A DNA stretch of 64,000 nt from Aeromicrobium sp. Sec7.5 (GTDB lineage Bacteria > Actinomycetota > Actinomycetes > Propionibacteriales > Nocardioidaceae): contig NZ_JBAJIJ010000003.1 of the NCBI RefSeq assembly GCF_036867135.1, forward strand, positions 62,001 to 126,000. The letters run 5' to 3'. The translations under genes and the position numbers were made by a program. Numbering within the stretch: position 1 is the stretch's first letter; each line of letters starts with the position of its first letter. A model generated the notes under the pieces. It had not been told where the DNA came from. It made no database searches and was given only the letters and a program-made list of their open reading frames with translations. Below, piece after piece: positions 1 to 7,910 of this stretch.

Positions 1-227
1 CGTTCGCCGACCTCGTCGTCACCGAGGCCACGGAGCTCTACGGTCCCTCGAGCTGGAGCCCCGTGCGCGCTCGGGCCCAGGGCCTCATCTACGTCGCCGG
101 ACTGGCCGAGCTGGTCACGGCGCGCATGGCGGGCGAGCTCGACCTCACGACCGAGGAGCTCGTCGAGATCGGCGCCGACTCGTTCGAGCGGCTCGCGCGC
201 GCGACGCTCGAGGACCCCCGCGACTGA
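1..227 (+). CDS. C-terminal end of an unidentified protein (possibly TetR-type regulator)
   Basis: The window opens inside a gene; the reading frame begins at base 3 and gives 74 residues before a TGA at 225-227. The visible part is helical and acidic, with a run near PSSWSPVRARAQGLIYV and an ending SFERLARATLEDPRD. This resembles the ligand-binding end of TetR-family regulators, but no HTH is visible because the start lies outside the window. Its 3' end converges on the sensor kinase gene, whose stop lies seven bases away. Coding is well supported; the family is a guess. Confidence 0.6.
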   Translation, partial: FADLVVTEATELYGPSSWSPVRARAQGLIYVAGLAELVTARMAGELDLTTEELVEIGADSFERLARATLEDPRD

Positions 228-233
228 CGAAGG

Positions 234-1433
234 TCAGGTGTTCGCGGCGGGCAGGCGGAACCAGGCCTCGGCGCCGCCACCCTCGCGGGGCCGCAGGCCG
301 ATCGTGCCGCCGTGCGACTCGATGACGCGGCGGCTCGTGGCCAGGCCGATCCCGGTCCCGGGGAGCTCGGGGTGGGCCCGCTCCAGCGGCTCGAAGACCC
401 GCTCTGCGTCGGCCGGGTCGATGCCGACCCCGCGGTCGCTGACCCGGATCTCCCACGCGTCCTGGTCCTCGACCGCCGAGATCTCGACCCGCGGGTCCTC
501 ACCGCCGAACTTGAGCGCGTTCGTCACGAGGTTCTGCACGACGGCGCGCAGCTGGCCGGCGTCGCCGGACACGACCGGCAGCTCACCGATCGCCAGCCGG
601 GGGTCGTCGGGGGCGATGCCGAGATCGAGCGCGACCGCCTTGACGACGCCGCCCAGCGGTGTGGGGCGCAGCCTGAGGGAACCGCCCAGGCTGGCGAAGC
701 TCAGGATGTCGCGGATCATCGCGCCCATGCGGTCACTGCCCCGCTGCGCCGTGTCGATCCAGAACTTGGCGTCCTCCGGCGGATCCGGCAGGGCGTCGAT
801 CTGCTCGTCGAGGAGGTCGATCGACATCGAGACCGTCGACAGCAGGCTCGAGAGGTCGTGGCTGATCTGCCCGGCGAAGGCCGACAGGTGCTCGTTCGAG
901 CGGTGCAGCTCGTCGCGCAGCGCCTCGGTGCGAGCCAGGGCCTCGGCGAGCTGGCTCGTGCGCTGGGCCAGGCCGAGCACATCGACGATCCGATCGGCGA
1001 GCGTGAGCAGGAACGCCGTCCGGGTCGCGTCGAGGACTCGCGGCTCCAGGTCGAAGACGCACAGCGTGCCGATGATCTCGCCGCCCGGCAGCACGAGCGG
1101 GGTGGAGGCGTAGAAGCGGACGTCGCCGATCACCCCGGTCACGAAGGGGTTGTCGCGGTAGCGGTCGTCGAACCGGGCGTCCTCGACGACGATCGACTCG
1201 CCGGACTCGACCGTGAGCCGGCACATCGAGTCCTCCCGACGACAGATCGCGGCGTCGAAGCCCACCGCCGCCACCTGGTGCTGGGCGTCAGCGGTGAGGA
1301 TGTTGATCGTGGCCATCGGGACGTCGGCCATGAAGGCCGCGAGCTCGACGATCGACTGCCACTCGGCGGGCGGGCTGTCGATGACGTGCTGCTCGGCGAT
1401 CAGGGCATCGACGTCGGTGACGGAGCTGGTCAA
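234..1433 (-). CDS. GAF-domain sensor histidine kinase
   Basis: A 399-residue soluble sensor kinase. Residues about 20-155 form a GAF-type sensor domain; a coiled linker (about 156-185) leads to the dimerisation helix with the phosphorylatable His192 (GQISHDLSS). The ATPase domain has an N box (NLVTNALKF, 301-309), G1 (DRGVGID, 333-339) and G2 (GTGIGLA, 359-365). There is no membrane segment or signal peptide, so it should sense something in the cytosol. The start is a TTG chosen because a strong GGAGGAGG ribosome site lies just upstream. No response regulator gene is adjacent, so it is an orphan kinase and its partner is unknown. The DNA inside the GAF region (1276-1292) shares 17 bases with the tandem repeat at 10783. 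Confidence 0.9.
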   Translation of the reverse strand: MTSSVTDVDALIAEQHVIDSPPAEWQSIVELAAFMADVPMATINILTADAQHQVAAVGFDAAICRREDSMCRLTVESGESIVVEDARFDDRYRDNPFVTGVIGDVRFYASTPLVLPGGEIIGTLCVFDLEPRVLDATRTAFLLTLADRIVDVLGLAQRTSQLAEALARTEALRDELHRSNEHLSAFAGQISHDLSSLLSTVSMSIDLLDEQIDALPDPPEDAKFWIDTAQRGSDRMGAMIRDILSFASLGGSLRLRPTPLGGVVKAVALDLGIAPDDPRLAIGELPVVSGDAGQLRAVVQNLVTNALKFGGEDPRVEISAVEDQDAWEIRVSDRGVGIDPADAERVFEPLERAHPELPGTGIGLATSRRVIESHGGTIGLRPREGGGAEAWFRLPAANT

Positions 1434-1546
1434 CGGGTCCTCCTCCCCACGGCCAGCTCACAGCCTACGACCCGGGACGGTCGCCGAGCGCAGGATGGGC
1501 GCACGGCATCGCGAGCGGGTCCCGCGGGCGCCACTAGCCTGAGCCG

Positions 1547-2488
1547 GTGACGAGCGACACCGCCCATCCGACGCGCTCGCCGCGCCTCGGCCTGCTGCAG
1601 ATTTGTGCGGCCGGCTTCCTCTGGGGCACGGGCGGGCTGGTCGTCACGATCCTCCACGAGGACGACGGGCTCGGCGCCATGACGACGAGCGCCTGGCGGA
1701 TGCTGGTCGCCGCCGTCGTGCTCGTCGCGGTCACGGCCCTCGCCCGGCGGCTCGGTTCCCTCGTCGCGACGTTCCGCGCCCAACCGGTGGTGGTGGTCGC
1801 GGTCGGCTGCTGCACAGCGGTCTACCAAGGCCTCTACTTCCTCGCGGTCCTCGCGGTGGGCGTCAGCGTCGCCACCGTCGTGTCCCTCGGGCTCGCGCCC
1901 GTGCTGGCCGCCGGATGGGAGCACGCCCGCGCCGGGACCCGACCCGGACGACGCGAGCTCGTGGTCCTGGGGACGGCGCTGACCGGCCTGGTCCTCGTCT
2001 CGGCGGCCTCCGCCGGGCACGGCGGCCCGGGCGATGCCCCGGTCCTCGGACTGGTGCTCGCGACCGCGTCAGGAGCCGCCTACGCCGCCACCACCGTGCT
2101 GGGCCACCACCTCGCTCGAGACGTCGACCCGCTCGCCCTCACGACGTGTGCGACGTCCGTGGGGGTCGTGGTGCTCGCCCCGTTCCTGCTGCTGGCCGCC
2201 GCCGGGTCCGGGCCGGTCGTGAGCACGCGACCCGAGGGCCTGCTCCTGCTCCTCTACCTGGGCGTGTTCACCCTGGCGCTGTCCTACGGGCTCCTCTACG
2301 CGGGGCTCCGCACGACCTCGGGGTCCGCGGCCACCGTCGCGACGCTGGTCGAGCCGCTCAGCGCAGCGGCCCTGGCGGTCGTCCTGCTCGACGAGCGACT
2401 CACCCCGCCCGCGGTGATGGGCGGGGTGCTGATCCTCGCCGCCGTCGTCGGCATCCGTCCCCGGGAGATGCCGCCCGCACCGACCTGA
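1547..2488 (+). CDS. EamA/DMT-family transporter
   Basis: A 313-residue inner-membrane protein with about ten hydrophobic helices and the two-fold EamA repeat of the drug/metabolite transporter superfamily. The first helix carries the typical GFLWGTGGLV pattern; the second half has a YGLLYAGLRTTSGS...LVEPLSAA stretch, which is common in EamA domains. Substrate cannot be told from sequence; amino acid or metabolite efflux is usual for the family. The start is a GTG with only a weak ribosome site. It diverges from the GAF kinase, with about 110 bases between. Two more EamA transporters lie at 19827 and 26703. Confidence 0.85.
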   Translation: MTSDTAHPTRSPRLGLLQICAAGFLWGTGGLVVTILHEDDGLGAMTTSAWRMLVAAVVLVAVTALARRLGSLVATFRAQPVVVVAVGCCTAVYQGLYFLAVLAVGVSVATVVSLGLAPVLAAGWEHARAGTRPGRRELVVLGTALTGLVLVSAASAGHGGPGDAPVLGLVLATASGAAYAATTVLGHHLARDVDPLALTTCATSVGVVVLAPFLLLAAAGSGPVVSTRPEGLLLLLYLGVFTLALSYGLLYAGLRTTSGSAATVATLVEPLSAAALAVVLLDERLTPPAVMGGVLILAAVVGIRPREMPPAPT

Positions 2489-2526
2489 GACCGGTCGCGG
2501 GGCCGAGCGAGGGGCCGGGCGACGGG

Positions 2527-2751
2527 TCAGGCGATGCGGTACGAGATCGCGCCCGTCGGCACCATGACGCTGACGACGTCGCCGCGCACGAGCTGCCGCC
2601 CGCGCCGGGTCTCGACCTCCCCGCCGACCGTCACGTCGCCCGACGCGATGATCGAGGCGGCGTGCGCCCCGGACTCGGCCAGACCCGTGAACTTCAGCAG
2701 CTGCCCGAGCCGGATCATGTCGCCCGAGATCGGCACGTCCTCGATGTCCAT
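2527..2751 (-). CDS. Small S4-domain RNA-binding protein (YbcJ-like)
   Basis: A 74-residue protein that is essentially one S4 domain: IRLGQLLKFTGLAESGAHAASIIASG followed by a small beta hairpin (VTVGGEVETRRGRQLVRGDVV). Stand-alone S4 proteins of the YbcJ type bind structured RNA, often linked to ribosome quality or assembly. The reading frame extends further upstream but would then run through the divergent gene, so the ATG at 2751 is chosen. It sits back to back with a second, Hsp15-like S4 protein gene 31 bases away, which suggests a shared promoter region and related roles. Confidence 0.85.
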   Translation of the reverse strand: MDIEDVPISGDMIRLGQLLKFTGLAESGAHAASIIASGDVTVGGEVETRRGRQLVRGDVVSVMVPTGAISYRIA

Positions 2752-2782
2752 GCCCCCAGCCTGCCGCACGTAGGCTCGCAGG

Positions 2783-3187
2783 ATGAGCGGAGCCGGCCCC
2801 GAGGCGACCACGGCGAGCGTGCGTCTCGACGCGTGGGTGTGGTCGGTGCGCCTGTTCGGCAGTCGCTCCGCGGCCACCACGGCCTGCAAGGGCGGGCACG
2901 TGCACCTCAACGGCAAGCGGGCCAAGCCGTCGCAGCCGGTGCGCGTCGGCGACCGCGTCGAGGCCACCACGCCGGGCGGGGTGCGCGTCGTCGTGGTCCG
3001 GCGCCTGCTCAGCAAGCGGGTCGGCGCGTCGGTGGCCGTCGAGTGCTTCGAGGACCACTCGCCGGCGCCCGAGCCCCGCGAGGTGCGCCTCGCGATGCCC
3101 CGACGCGATCCCGGTGCCGGCCGACCCACCAAGCGTGAACGCCGGGCGATGGACCGCTTCCGCGGACGCGGGGCGTCCGAGGACTGA
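2783..3187 (+). CDS. Hsp15/HslR-like S4-domain RNA-binding protein
   Basis: A 134-residue protein with an N-terminal S4 domain (about 12-60; RLDAWVWSVRLFGSRSAA, then KGGHVHLNGKRAKPSQPVRVGD) and a basic C-terminal tail rich in Arg and Lys (RRDPGAGRPTKRERRAMDRFRGRG). This is the layout of Hsp15 (HslR), which in E. coli binds 50S subunits carrying stalled nascent chains and helps recycle them. The function here is inferred from the family. It is divergent from the 74-residue S4 protein. The stop codon lies inside the first of three 15-base tandem repeats. Confidence 0.85.
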   Translation: MSGAGPEATTASVRLDAWVWSVRLFGSRSAATTACKGGHVHLNGKRAKPSQPVRVGDRVEATTPGGVRVVVVRRLLSKRVGASVAVECFEDHSPAPEPREVRLAMPRRDPGAGRPTKRERRAMDRFRGRGASED

Positions 3188-3221
3188 GTGACCGAGGACT
3201 GGGCGACCGAGGACTGGGGGT
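3177..3221. repeat. Three tandem 15-base repeats
   Basis: Units at 3177-3191, 3192-3206 and 3207-3221 all begin CCGAGGACTG. The first contains the stop codon of the HslR-like gene and the third touches the stop codon of the convergent gene. Variation in unit number would change only the short space between the two convergent genes. Confidence 0.85.
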
Positions 3222-3877
3222 CAGCGCTCGTCCATCGGCGTCATCGGCGGCGCGAGGTTGACGAGCGGCGCGGCTCGGTGCCCCCAGGCACTGTCGTTGA
3301 CCCACCGGTCGCCCATCGCCGTGCGCTGTCCGTCGCCCCAGCCCATCGGCTTGCCGATCGCGAGGTTGTACGTCGCGCAGGCTGCGATGAGCACCATCGC
3401 GACATTGCGGCGGCGCCAGTCGGGGTTGACGTAGACCTGGTCCATCTCCCCCGTGTCCGGGTACCACCGGATCGACCCGATCTGCTGCTCGCCCACGAGT
3501 CCCGTGACCTTCGACTGGGCCGCCGGGTCGAGCACCGCGCCGTCCGACACGTCGAAGCCCGTGAACGCCACGAGGTTGATCGCCCGCGGAGGTCCTGTCT
3601 CGGGGACCTCCGCGAACCACACCGGCGGGGCCTTCGGGGCCACCCCGGTACTGATCTCGAGCGTCGTGACCTCGCCCTCCGCACCGATCCGGGCACGGGT
3701 CAACCAGGCGTCGCCGACCCGCTCGGCTGCCGCGGCTTCGGGCAGGACGACCGGCGGCGGGTCCTGCCCGTCGTCCGATAGCAGGACGGCGAACCACACC
3801 GGGAAGTCGTCCTCACCCAGGGCGACGACCTGGGTGAGGCCGGCGGGGACGTCCCGCGGGTCAGCCGACGGGCCCAC
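3221..3877 (-). CDS. Uncharacterised protein with a GNAT-like segment
   Basis: About 218 residues if the GTG at 3877 is used; that start overlaps the end of the upstream LPXTG gene by 17 bases, which suggests coupling. Other GTG codons at 3907 and 3913 are possible. No signal peptide or membrane helix is seen. The C-terminal part contains EMDQVYVNPDWRRRNVAMVLI, which resembles the acetyl-CoA-binding motif A of GNAT acetyltransferases (partner strand, then R/Q-x-x-G/N-x-A/G). The N-terminal half looks unlike typical GNATs. I do not recognise the family with certainty. Confidence 0.65.
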   Translation of the reverse strand: MGPSADPRDVPAGLTQVVALGEDDFPVWFAVLLSDDGQDPPPVVLPEAAAAERVGDAWLTRARIGAEGEVTTLEISTGVAPKAPPVWFAEVPETGPPRAINLVAFTGFDVSDGAVLDPAAQSKVTGLVGEQQIGSIRWYPDTGEMDQVYVNPDWRRRNVAMVLIAACATYNLAIGKPMGWGDGQRTAMGDRWVNDSAWGHRAAPLVNLAPPMTPMDER

Positions 3878-5213
3878 GGCCCGGACGACGACGCGCCGCC
3901 ATGGCACCCGCACCCGCGACGACGAGCAGCGCGCCGACGGCGAGCAGCTCCTCAGCGGGCCCTCCGGTGCTCGGCAGGGTGCCGTCGGCGGCGCGGGAGC
4001 GCACCTGGTTCGACGTGCCGACGTTGCCGGCACCGGCCGGAGCGACCGGACCGGCCGGCGGGGTCACGACCGGGGCCGCGTTGACGGTGATGGTCGCGAC
4101 GCCCGTGAGGGTGCCGTTCTGCGTGGCGACGGCGTAACCGAAGGTCGTCGTGCCCACGAACCCCGCGTTGGGCGTGAAGACGATGCGCGAGCTGCCCGAC
4201 GGGGCGGCCGCCGCGACGGGCTCCGTGATGGCGACGAGGTCGACGGGCTGCTCGGAGACCGGGGGCAGGTCGCCGGTGACCTCAGCGGTGCCGTTCGGCG
4301 ACTGAGAGGTGACGGTCACGCCGGTCACCCCGTTCTCGGGGGCGAGATCGAGCGGGGCGACGACGTCGATCACGACGGGCTGGTCCTCGGTCGTGGTTGC
4401 CGCGATCGTCTCCGGCACGGCCGAGACGTCGAAGTCGAGGAACTTGGTGCTGCTGCTCGGGATGCAGATCTGATCTCCCTCGACGACGAGGACGGAGCAC
4501 AGCTCCGGCAGCACGGTCTGGGAGGCCGGGGCGATGACCAGGCCGGCGGGGACGCTGGTGGGCGTCACGACCGCCGTCTGGCCGGGCTCGAGGTCGAGGT
4601 TGCTGCCGTTCGCGAAGTCGGCCGGCACGCACACCGTCGACTCCTCGGGCACGGTGCACGTCGTCGACGCGTCCGGCAGGGGAGCGCCTCCCTCCGTCGT
4701 GCCCCCGCTCAACGTGATCGACATCGTCGTGCCACCGAAGGTCGTGCCCTCGGGCAGGTAGGAGCCGTCGGCCTGCTGCACGCCGATGCGGACCTTCTGG
4801 CTGCCGTAGACCGGGGCGACGGCGGGCTGGACGGCAGGATCGGCGACCTCGCCCATGTCCTCCCCCGTCTCGACCGCCGGGGCGGAACCGTCGGCCTCGC
4901 TGGCGCCCTCACCCTCGGCGTCGCCCTCGCCCTCACCCTCGGCGTCGCCCTCGCTCTCGCTCTCGGCGGCACCCTCGGCGTCCGGGGCTTCTGCCTCCGG
5001 CGCGGACTCGTCGGAGGCAGCGCTGGCGCCGATGTCGCCGGCCGGCTCCTCAACCTCGAGGACCTGGGTCGAAGGATCGACCTCGTCGGACTGGGTGGCG
5101 TCCTCGGCCATCGCGCCGGACGTGCCGGACGCGACGACGGCGAGTCCCGCAGCGGCGCCGATCGCAGCACGGGTGACGAGGCCCTGAGGGCGGCGGGAAC
5201 GATGGTGGCGCAT
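3861..5213 (-). CDS. Sortase-anchored surface protein with Ig-like domain and LPSTG signal
   Basis: A 450-residue exported protein. An N-terminal signal peptide (basic MRHHRSRRPQ, then a hydrophobic stretch ending in SGAMA) is followed by a low-complexity acidic region of Glu, Asp, Ser and Gly (about 65-125), a middle beta-rich part, and an Ig-like repeat similar to Big_9/cadherin-like modules (SRIVFTPNAGFVGTTTFGYA). The C terminus has the sorting signal LPSTG, a hydrophobic helix and an Arg-rich tail, so sortase should link it to peptidoglycan. No sortase gene lies in the window. ATG at 5213 has a good AGGAG site five bases upstream. Confidence 0.88.
   Translation of the reverse strand: MRHHRSRRPQGLVTRAAIGAAAGLAVVASGTSGAMAEDATQSDEVDPSTQVLEVEEPAGDIGASAASDESAPEAEAPDAEGAAESESEGDAEGEGEGDAEGEGASEADGSAPAVETGEDMGEVADPAVQPAVAPVYGSQKVRIGVQQADGSYLPEGTTFGGTTMSITLSGGTTEGGAPLPDASTTCTVPEESTVCVPADFANGSNLDLEPGQTAVVTPTSVPAGLVIAPASQTVLPELCSVLVVEGDQICIPSSSTKFLDFDVSAVPETIAATTTEDQPVVIDVVAPLDLAPENGVTGVTVTSQSPNGTAEVTGDLPPVSEQPVDLVAITEPVAAAAPSGSSRIVFTPNAGFVGTTTFGYAVATQNGTLTGVATITVNAAPVVTPPAGPVAPAGAGNVGTSNQVRSRAADGTLPSTGGPAEELLAVGALLVVAGAGAMAARRRPGRGPVG
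4907..4953. repeat. Two 23-base direct repeats, period 24, encoding acidic residues
   Basis: Copies at 4907-4929 and 4931-4953 lie inside the surface protein gene and encode repeats of GDAEGEGE. The period of eight codons keeps the frame, so slippage would lengthen or shorten the acidic stalk without breaking the protein. Confidence 0.8.
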
Positions 5214-5362
5214 GCAGTCTCCTGGAGGGCTGGGAGCGTCCGAGAGTCGAGCGCCGGATGCATCATGCCCCGTCCCGGGGCCGCGCGTCCCACCGGATCG
5301 CCCGACGGACCAGAGTTCACTCATCAGCACCAACCCGCACCGGTCCTGAATGACTACGTCGA

Positions 5363-6283
5363 TCAGCCCTCGAGCGACTCGAGCATCTCCTCGATGCGCT
5401 CGACCAGCACCCCGGGCTGCTCCTCCGGCACCCAGTGCCCGGCGTCGTCGACGACCCGCATCGACATCGTGGGACCCACGAGGCCGGCTGCCACGAGCCG
5501 CGGCACGAGGACGACGTCGCGGCGGCCGGGCAGGAACAGGATCGGCACGTGGTCGTAGGGCGCCTGGTACTCGCGCTTGCGCATCGCGATGAACTCGCGG
5601 GTCAGGAACGTGGCGTACGTGGACCGGCCGGCGGCCGCGCGGGCCGGCTCACGGAACCGCGCGAGGTACGGCTCGACCGCCGCGTCCGACCAGGGCTTGC
5701 CGTCGCGCGACCCGCCCGCGAACACGCGCCGGAGCACGAACTGGCCGAGGCCGCGCTGCAGGAGCGCGCCCCACGGCCCGCCGACGAGCGGTTGGTAGAG
5801 GAAGCGCCAGAGGTCCTTGGCCGGGATGTCGGTCCACGGGGCGATGATCGCGGTGGCCACGACGCCGCGAGTGAGGTCGGGGTGGCGACCGCCGATCAGG
5901 ATCGACAGCCAGGCTCCCCAGTCGTGACCCACCACGAGGGGTCGGTCGAGGCCGAGCTCGCCGATCACGGCGGCGAGCTCGTCGGCGACGACCCGCTTGT
6001 CGTAGCGGTCGCCGCCCGGTGGCGGAGCATCGCTCCAGCCCGCGCCTCGGCTGTCGAGGGCCACGACGTGGTGACGCTCGGCGAGCAGCGGGATGACCCG
6101 GTGCCAGCACCACCAGTGCTGCGGCCAGCCATGGACCAGCACGATCGGCGCACCCGGGTTGCCCACGCCGGCCTCGGCCACGTGGATCCTCACGCCGTCG
6201 ACCTCGATCCACCGGTGCTCGACGCCGTCGAGCTGGGGCATGCCGTGCGCGTCCGCTGCGCTCGCGGCGCTTTCCGAAGCCAT
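5363..6283 (-). CDS. Alpha/beta hydrolase, epoxide hydrolase-like
   Basis: A 306-residue alpha/beta-hydrolase. The oxyanion motif HGWP (51-54), the nucleophile elbow GHDWGAWL with Asp121, the acid Asp256 (GRRDVV) and His283 (AGHWVPEEQP) form a triad of the epoxide hydrolase/haloalkane dehalogenase type; Asp rather than Ser as nucleophile excludes a plain esterase. An epoxide hydrolase opens epoxides to diols; the substrate cannot be told. A second start at 6241 (MPQLDGVEH) is also possible. It diverges from the crotonase-fold gene at 6315 with only 31 bases between. Confidence 0.87.
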   Translation of the reverse strand: MASESAASAADAHGMPQLDGVEHRWIEVDGVRIHVAEAGVGNPGAPIVLVHGWPQHWWCWHRVIPLLAERHHVVALDSRGAGWSDAPPPGGDRYDKRVVADELAAVIGELGLDRPLVVGHDWGAWLSILIGGRHPDLTRGVVATAIIAPWTDIPAKDLWRFLYQPLVGGPWGALLQRGLGQFVLRRVFAGGSRDGKPWSDAAVEPYLARFREPARAAAGRSTYATFLTREFIAMRKREYQAPYDHVPILFLPGRRDVVLVPRLVAAGLVGPTMSMRVVDDAGHWVPEEQPGVLVERIEEMLESLEG

Positions 6284-6314
6284 GCGGCCGAGACTAGCGG
6301 CCTAGGCTCGGGCC

Positions 6315-7064
6315 ATGTCACTCGTCGACCTGACCGCCGATGGCGGCGTCCGCACCATCACGCTCAACGCTCCCGAGCGGCTCAACGCCCTGGACCGACC
6401 GCTGCTCGACGAGCTCCGGGCGGCGGTGCATCAGGTGGCCGACGACACCGAGGCGCGGGCCCTGGTGGTGACCGGAGCGGGGCGCGGGTTCTGCGCCGGA
6501 GCCGATCTCGACGGGCTCTTCGGCGACCGCACGCGTCCGACCGGGGTCCTGCGCCAGGTGCTGCTGGACGTGTACGCGTCGTTCCTGCCGCTGCGCGACC
6601 TCGCGATCCCCACGATCTCCGCGGTCCACGGCCCGGCGGTCGGCGCCGGACTCAACATCGCGCTCGCCTGCGACGTCATCATCGCCGGCCCGGAGGCGAA
6701 GTTCGGCCCCACCTTCACCTCGATCGGCCTGCATCCCGGCGGCGGGTGCACCTGGATGCTCACGCAGCGGATCGGCGCCGGCAACGCCGCCGCGGTGCTC
6801 TACGCCGGCGACCTCGTCGACGCGGCGACCGCGCTGCGCCTCGGCCTGGCCCAGGAGCTCGTCGACGATCCGAAGGCTCGCGCGGGCGAGCTCGCGGCGC
6901 GCTACGCGTCCCGCAGCCCGCGGCTCATGGCCGACGTCAAGGAGACGGTCCGCGTCGCCGCCACGAGCGACCTCGCCACGACCCTCGACGTCGAGTCGTG
7001 GGCCCAGGCCTCGTCCCTCGCGAGCGAAGAGTTCGCGTCGTTCGCCGAGCGATTCACGCGGTAG
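6315..7064 (+). CDS. Enoyl-CoA hydratase/isomerase-family protein lacking the catalytic Glu pair
   Basis: A 249-residue crotonase-fold protein: substrate CoA motif GAGRGFCAGADL (about 54-65), oxyanion-hole region SAVHGPAVGAGLNIALACD. In typical hydratases a Glu lies in the FGxPE segment and another in the AMEM segment; here the matching places read FGPTFTSIGLHPGGG and GNAAAVLYAGD, so both seem to be replaced (by hand alignment). The protein may therefore catalyse a different crotonase-type reaction. It is divergent from the epoxide hydrolase and convergent with a lipoprotein gene. Confidence 0.85.
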   Translation: MSLVDLTADGGVRTITLNAPERLNALDRPLLDELRAAVHQVADDTEARALVVTGAGRGFCAGADLDGLFGDRTRPTGVLRQVLLDVYASFLPLRDLAIPTISAVHGPAVGAGLNIALACDVIIAGPEAKFGPTFTSIGLHPGGGCTWMLTQRIGAGNAAAVLYAGDLVDAATALRLGLAQELVDDPKARAGELAARYASRSPRLMADVKETVRVAATSDLATTLDVESWAQASSLASEEFASFAERFTR

Positions 7065-7077
7065 GGGGCCGGGCCGA

Positions 7078-7806
7078 TCAGGCGTCGGCGTCCTCCAGGA
7101 CGGTCTCGAGGCGGTCGACCGCGGCCTCGGAGATCGTCAGCATGATGTCGTCGCCGAGAGTGCCCTGGGTCGCGGCACCGCTGATCGTGAGGACGTCGCC
7201 GATGCGGACGAGGGTGTAGCCCTGGCGCAGCACCTCGGCGCCCTCCTGCGTGAAGGTCAGGTCGATCGCGAGCCCCTCGTCGCCGAGGTCGTAGCCCTCG
7301 AGCTCGTCGAGGTCGAGGGTCATGACCTCGACCGTGGCCTCCGCGCCGCCGAGGTCCAGGGTGAAGGTCGAGCACTCGTCGAACAGGTCGCGCACCGCCT
7401 CGAGCTCCTCCTCGGCCTCGCCCGCGGCGTACGACTCGACGGTCGAGTAGACCGTGACGGCGTCGCCCTCGAACTCCGCCTGCGCCTTCTCCTCCTCGTC
7501 GACGCCGTAGTCGTCGTCGAGGAAGTCGGCACACGCCTGGTCGCCATCGACGATGTCGTCGCCGCTGAGGTCAGCCTCCTCGACGTCGACCTCCTCGATG
7601 CCGTCGTCGAGGCCCTCCACGTCGTCCTCGGTCAGGAGCGCGTCCCGGAGGTCGGACTCCGAGAGGCCCGAGTCCTCCTCGGTCGTCTCGCTGGACGTGG
7701 GGTCGGGATCGGGGTCGCCGTCGTCGGAACCGCAGGCGGTGACCAGGAGCAGCGCGGACAGGGCGGCGGCCGGTGCGGCGGCCCGGAAGAACGAACGGGT
7801 CTTCAT
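7078..7806 (-). CDS. Secreted lipoprotein of unknown function (paralogue 1)
   Basis: A 242-residue lipoprotein: basic start MKTRSFFR, hydrophobic core, lipobox LVTAC with the modified Cys at residue 25, then an Asp/Glu-rich linker. The folded part holds two Cys (QACADFLDDDYG and DECSTFTLDL) that could form a disulfide. The next gene, at 7911, encodes a similar protein of almost the same length with the same two Cys-centred motifs, so the pair arose by tandem duplication. The layout recalls PknH-like extracellular sensor domains, but I cannot assign it. Very acidic overall. Confidence 0.82.
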   Translation of the reverse strand: MKTRSFFRAAAPAAALSALLLVTACGSDDGDPDPDPTSSETTEEDSGLSESDLRDALLTEDDVEGLDDGIEEVDVEEADLSGDDIVDGDQACADFLDDDYGVDEEEKAQAEFEGDAVTVYSTVESYAAGEAEEELEAVRDLFDECSTFTLDLGGAEATVEVMTLDLDELEGYDLGDEGLAIDLTFTQEGAEVLRQGYTLVRIGDVLTISGAATQGTLGDDIMLTISEAAVDRLETVLEDADA

Positions 7807-7910
7807 CTGAGGTCCTCAGGAGTCGGGGCGTGACGAGGGTCCGACGCGTCGAACGCCGCGAATGTTCCCGGCCACCTCACCGGTGGGCGGGAAAGGACCC
7901 GGGAACGGCC

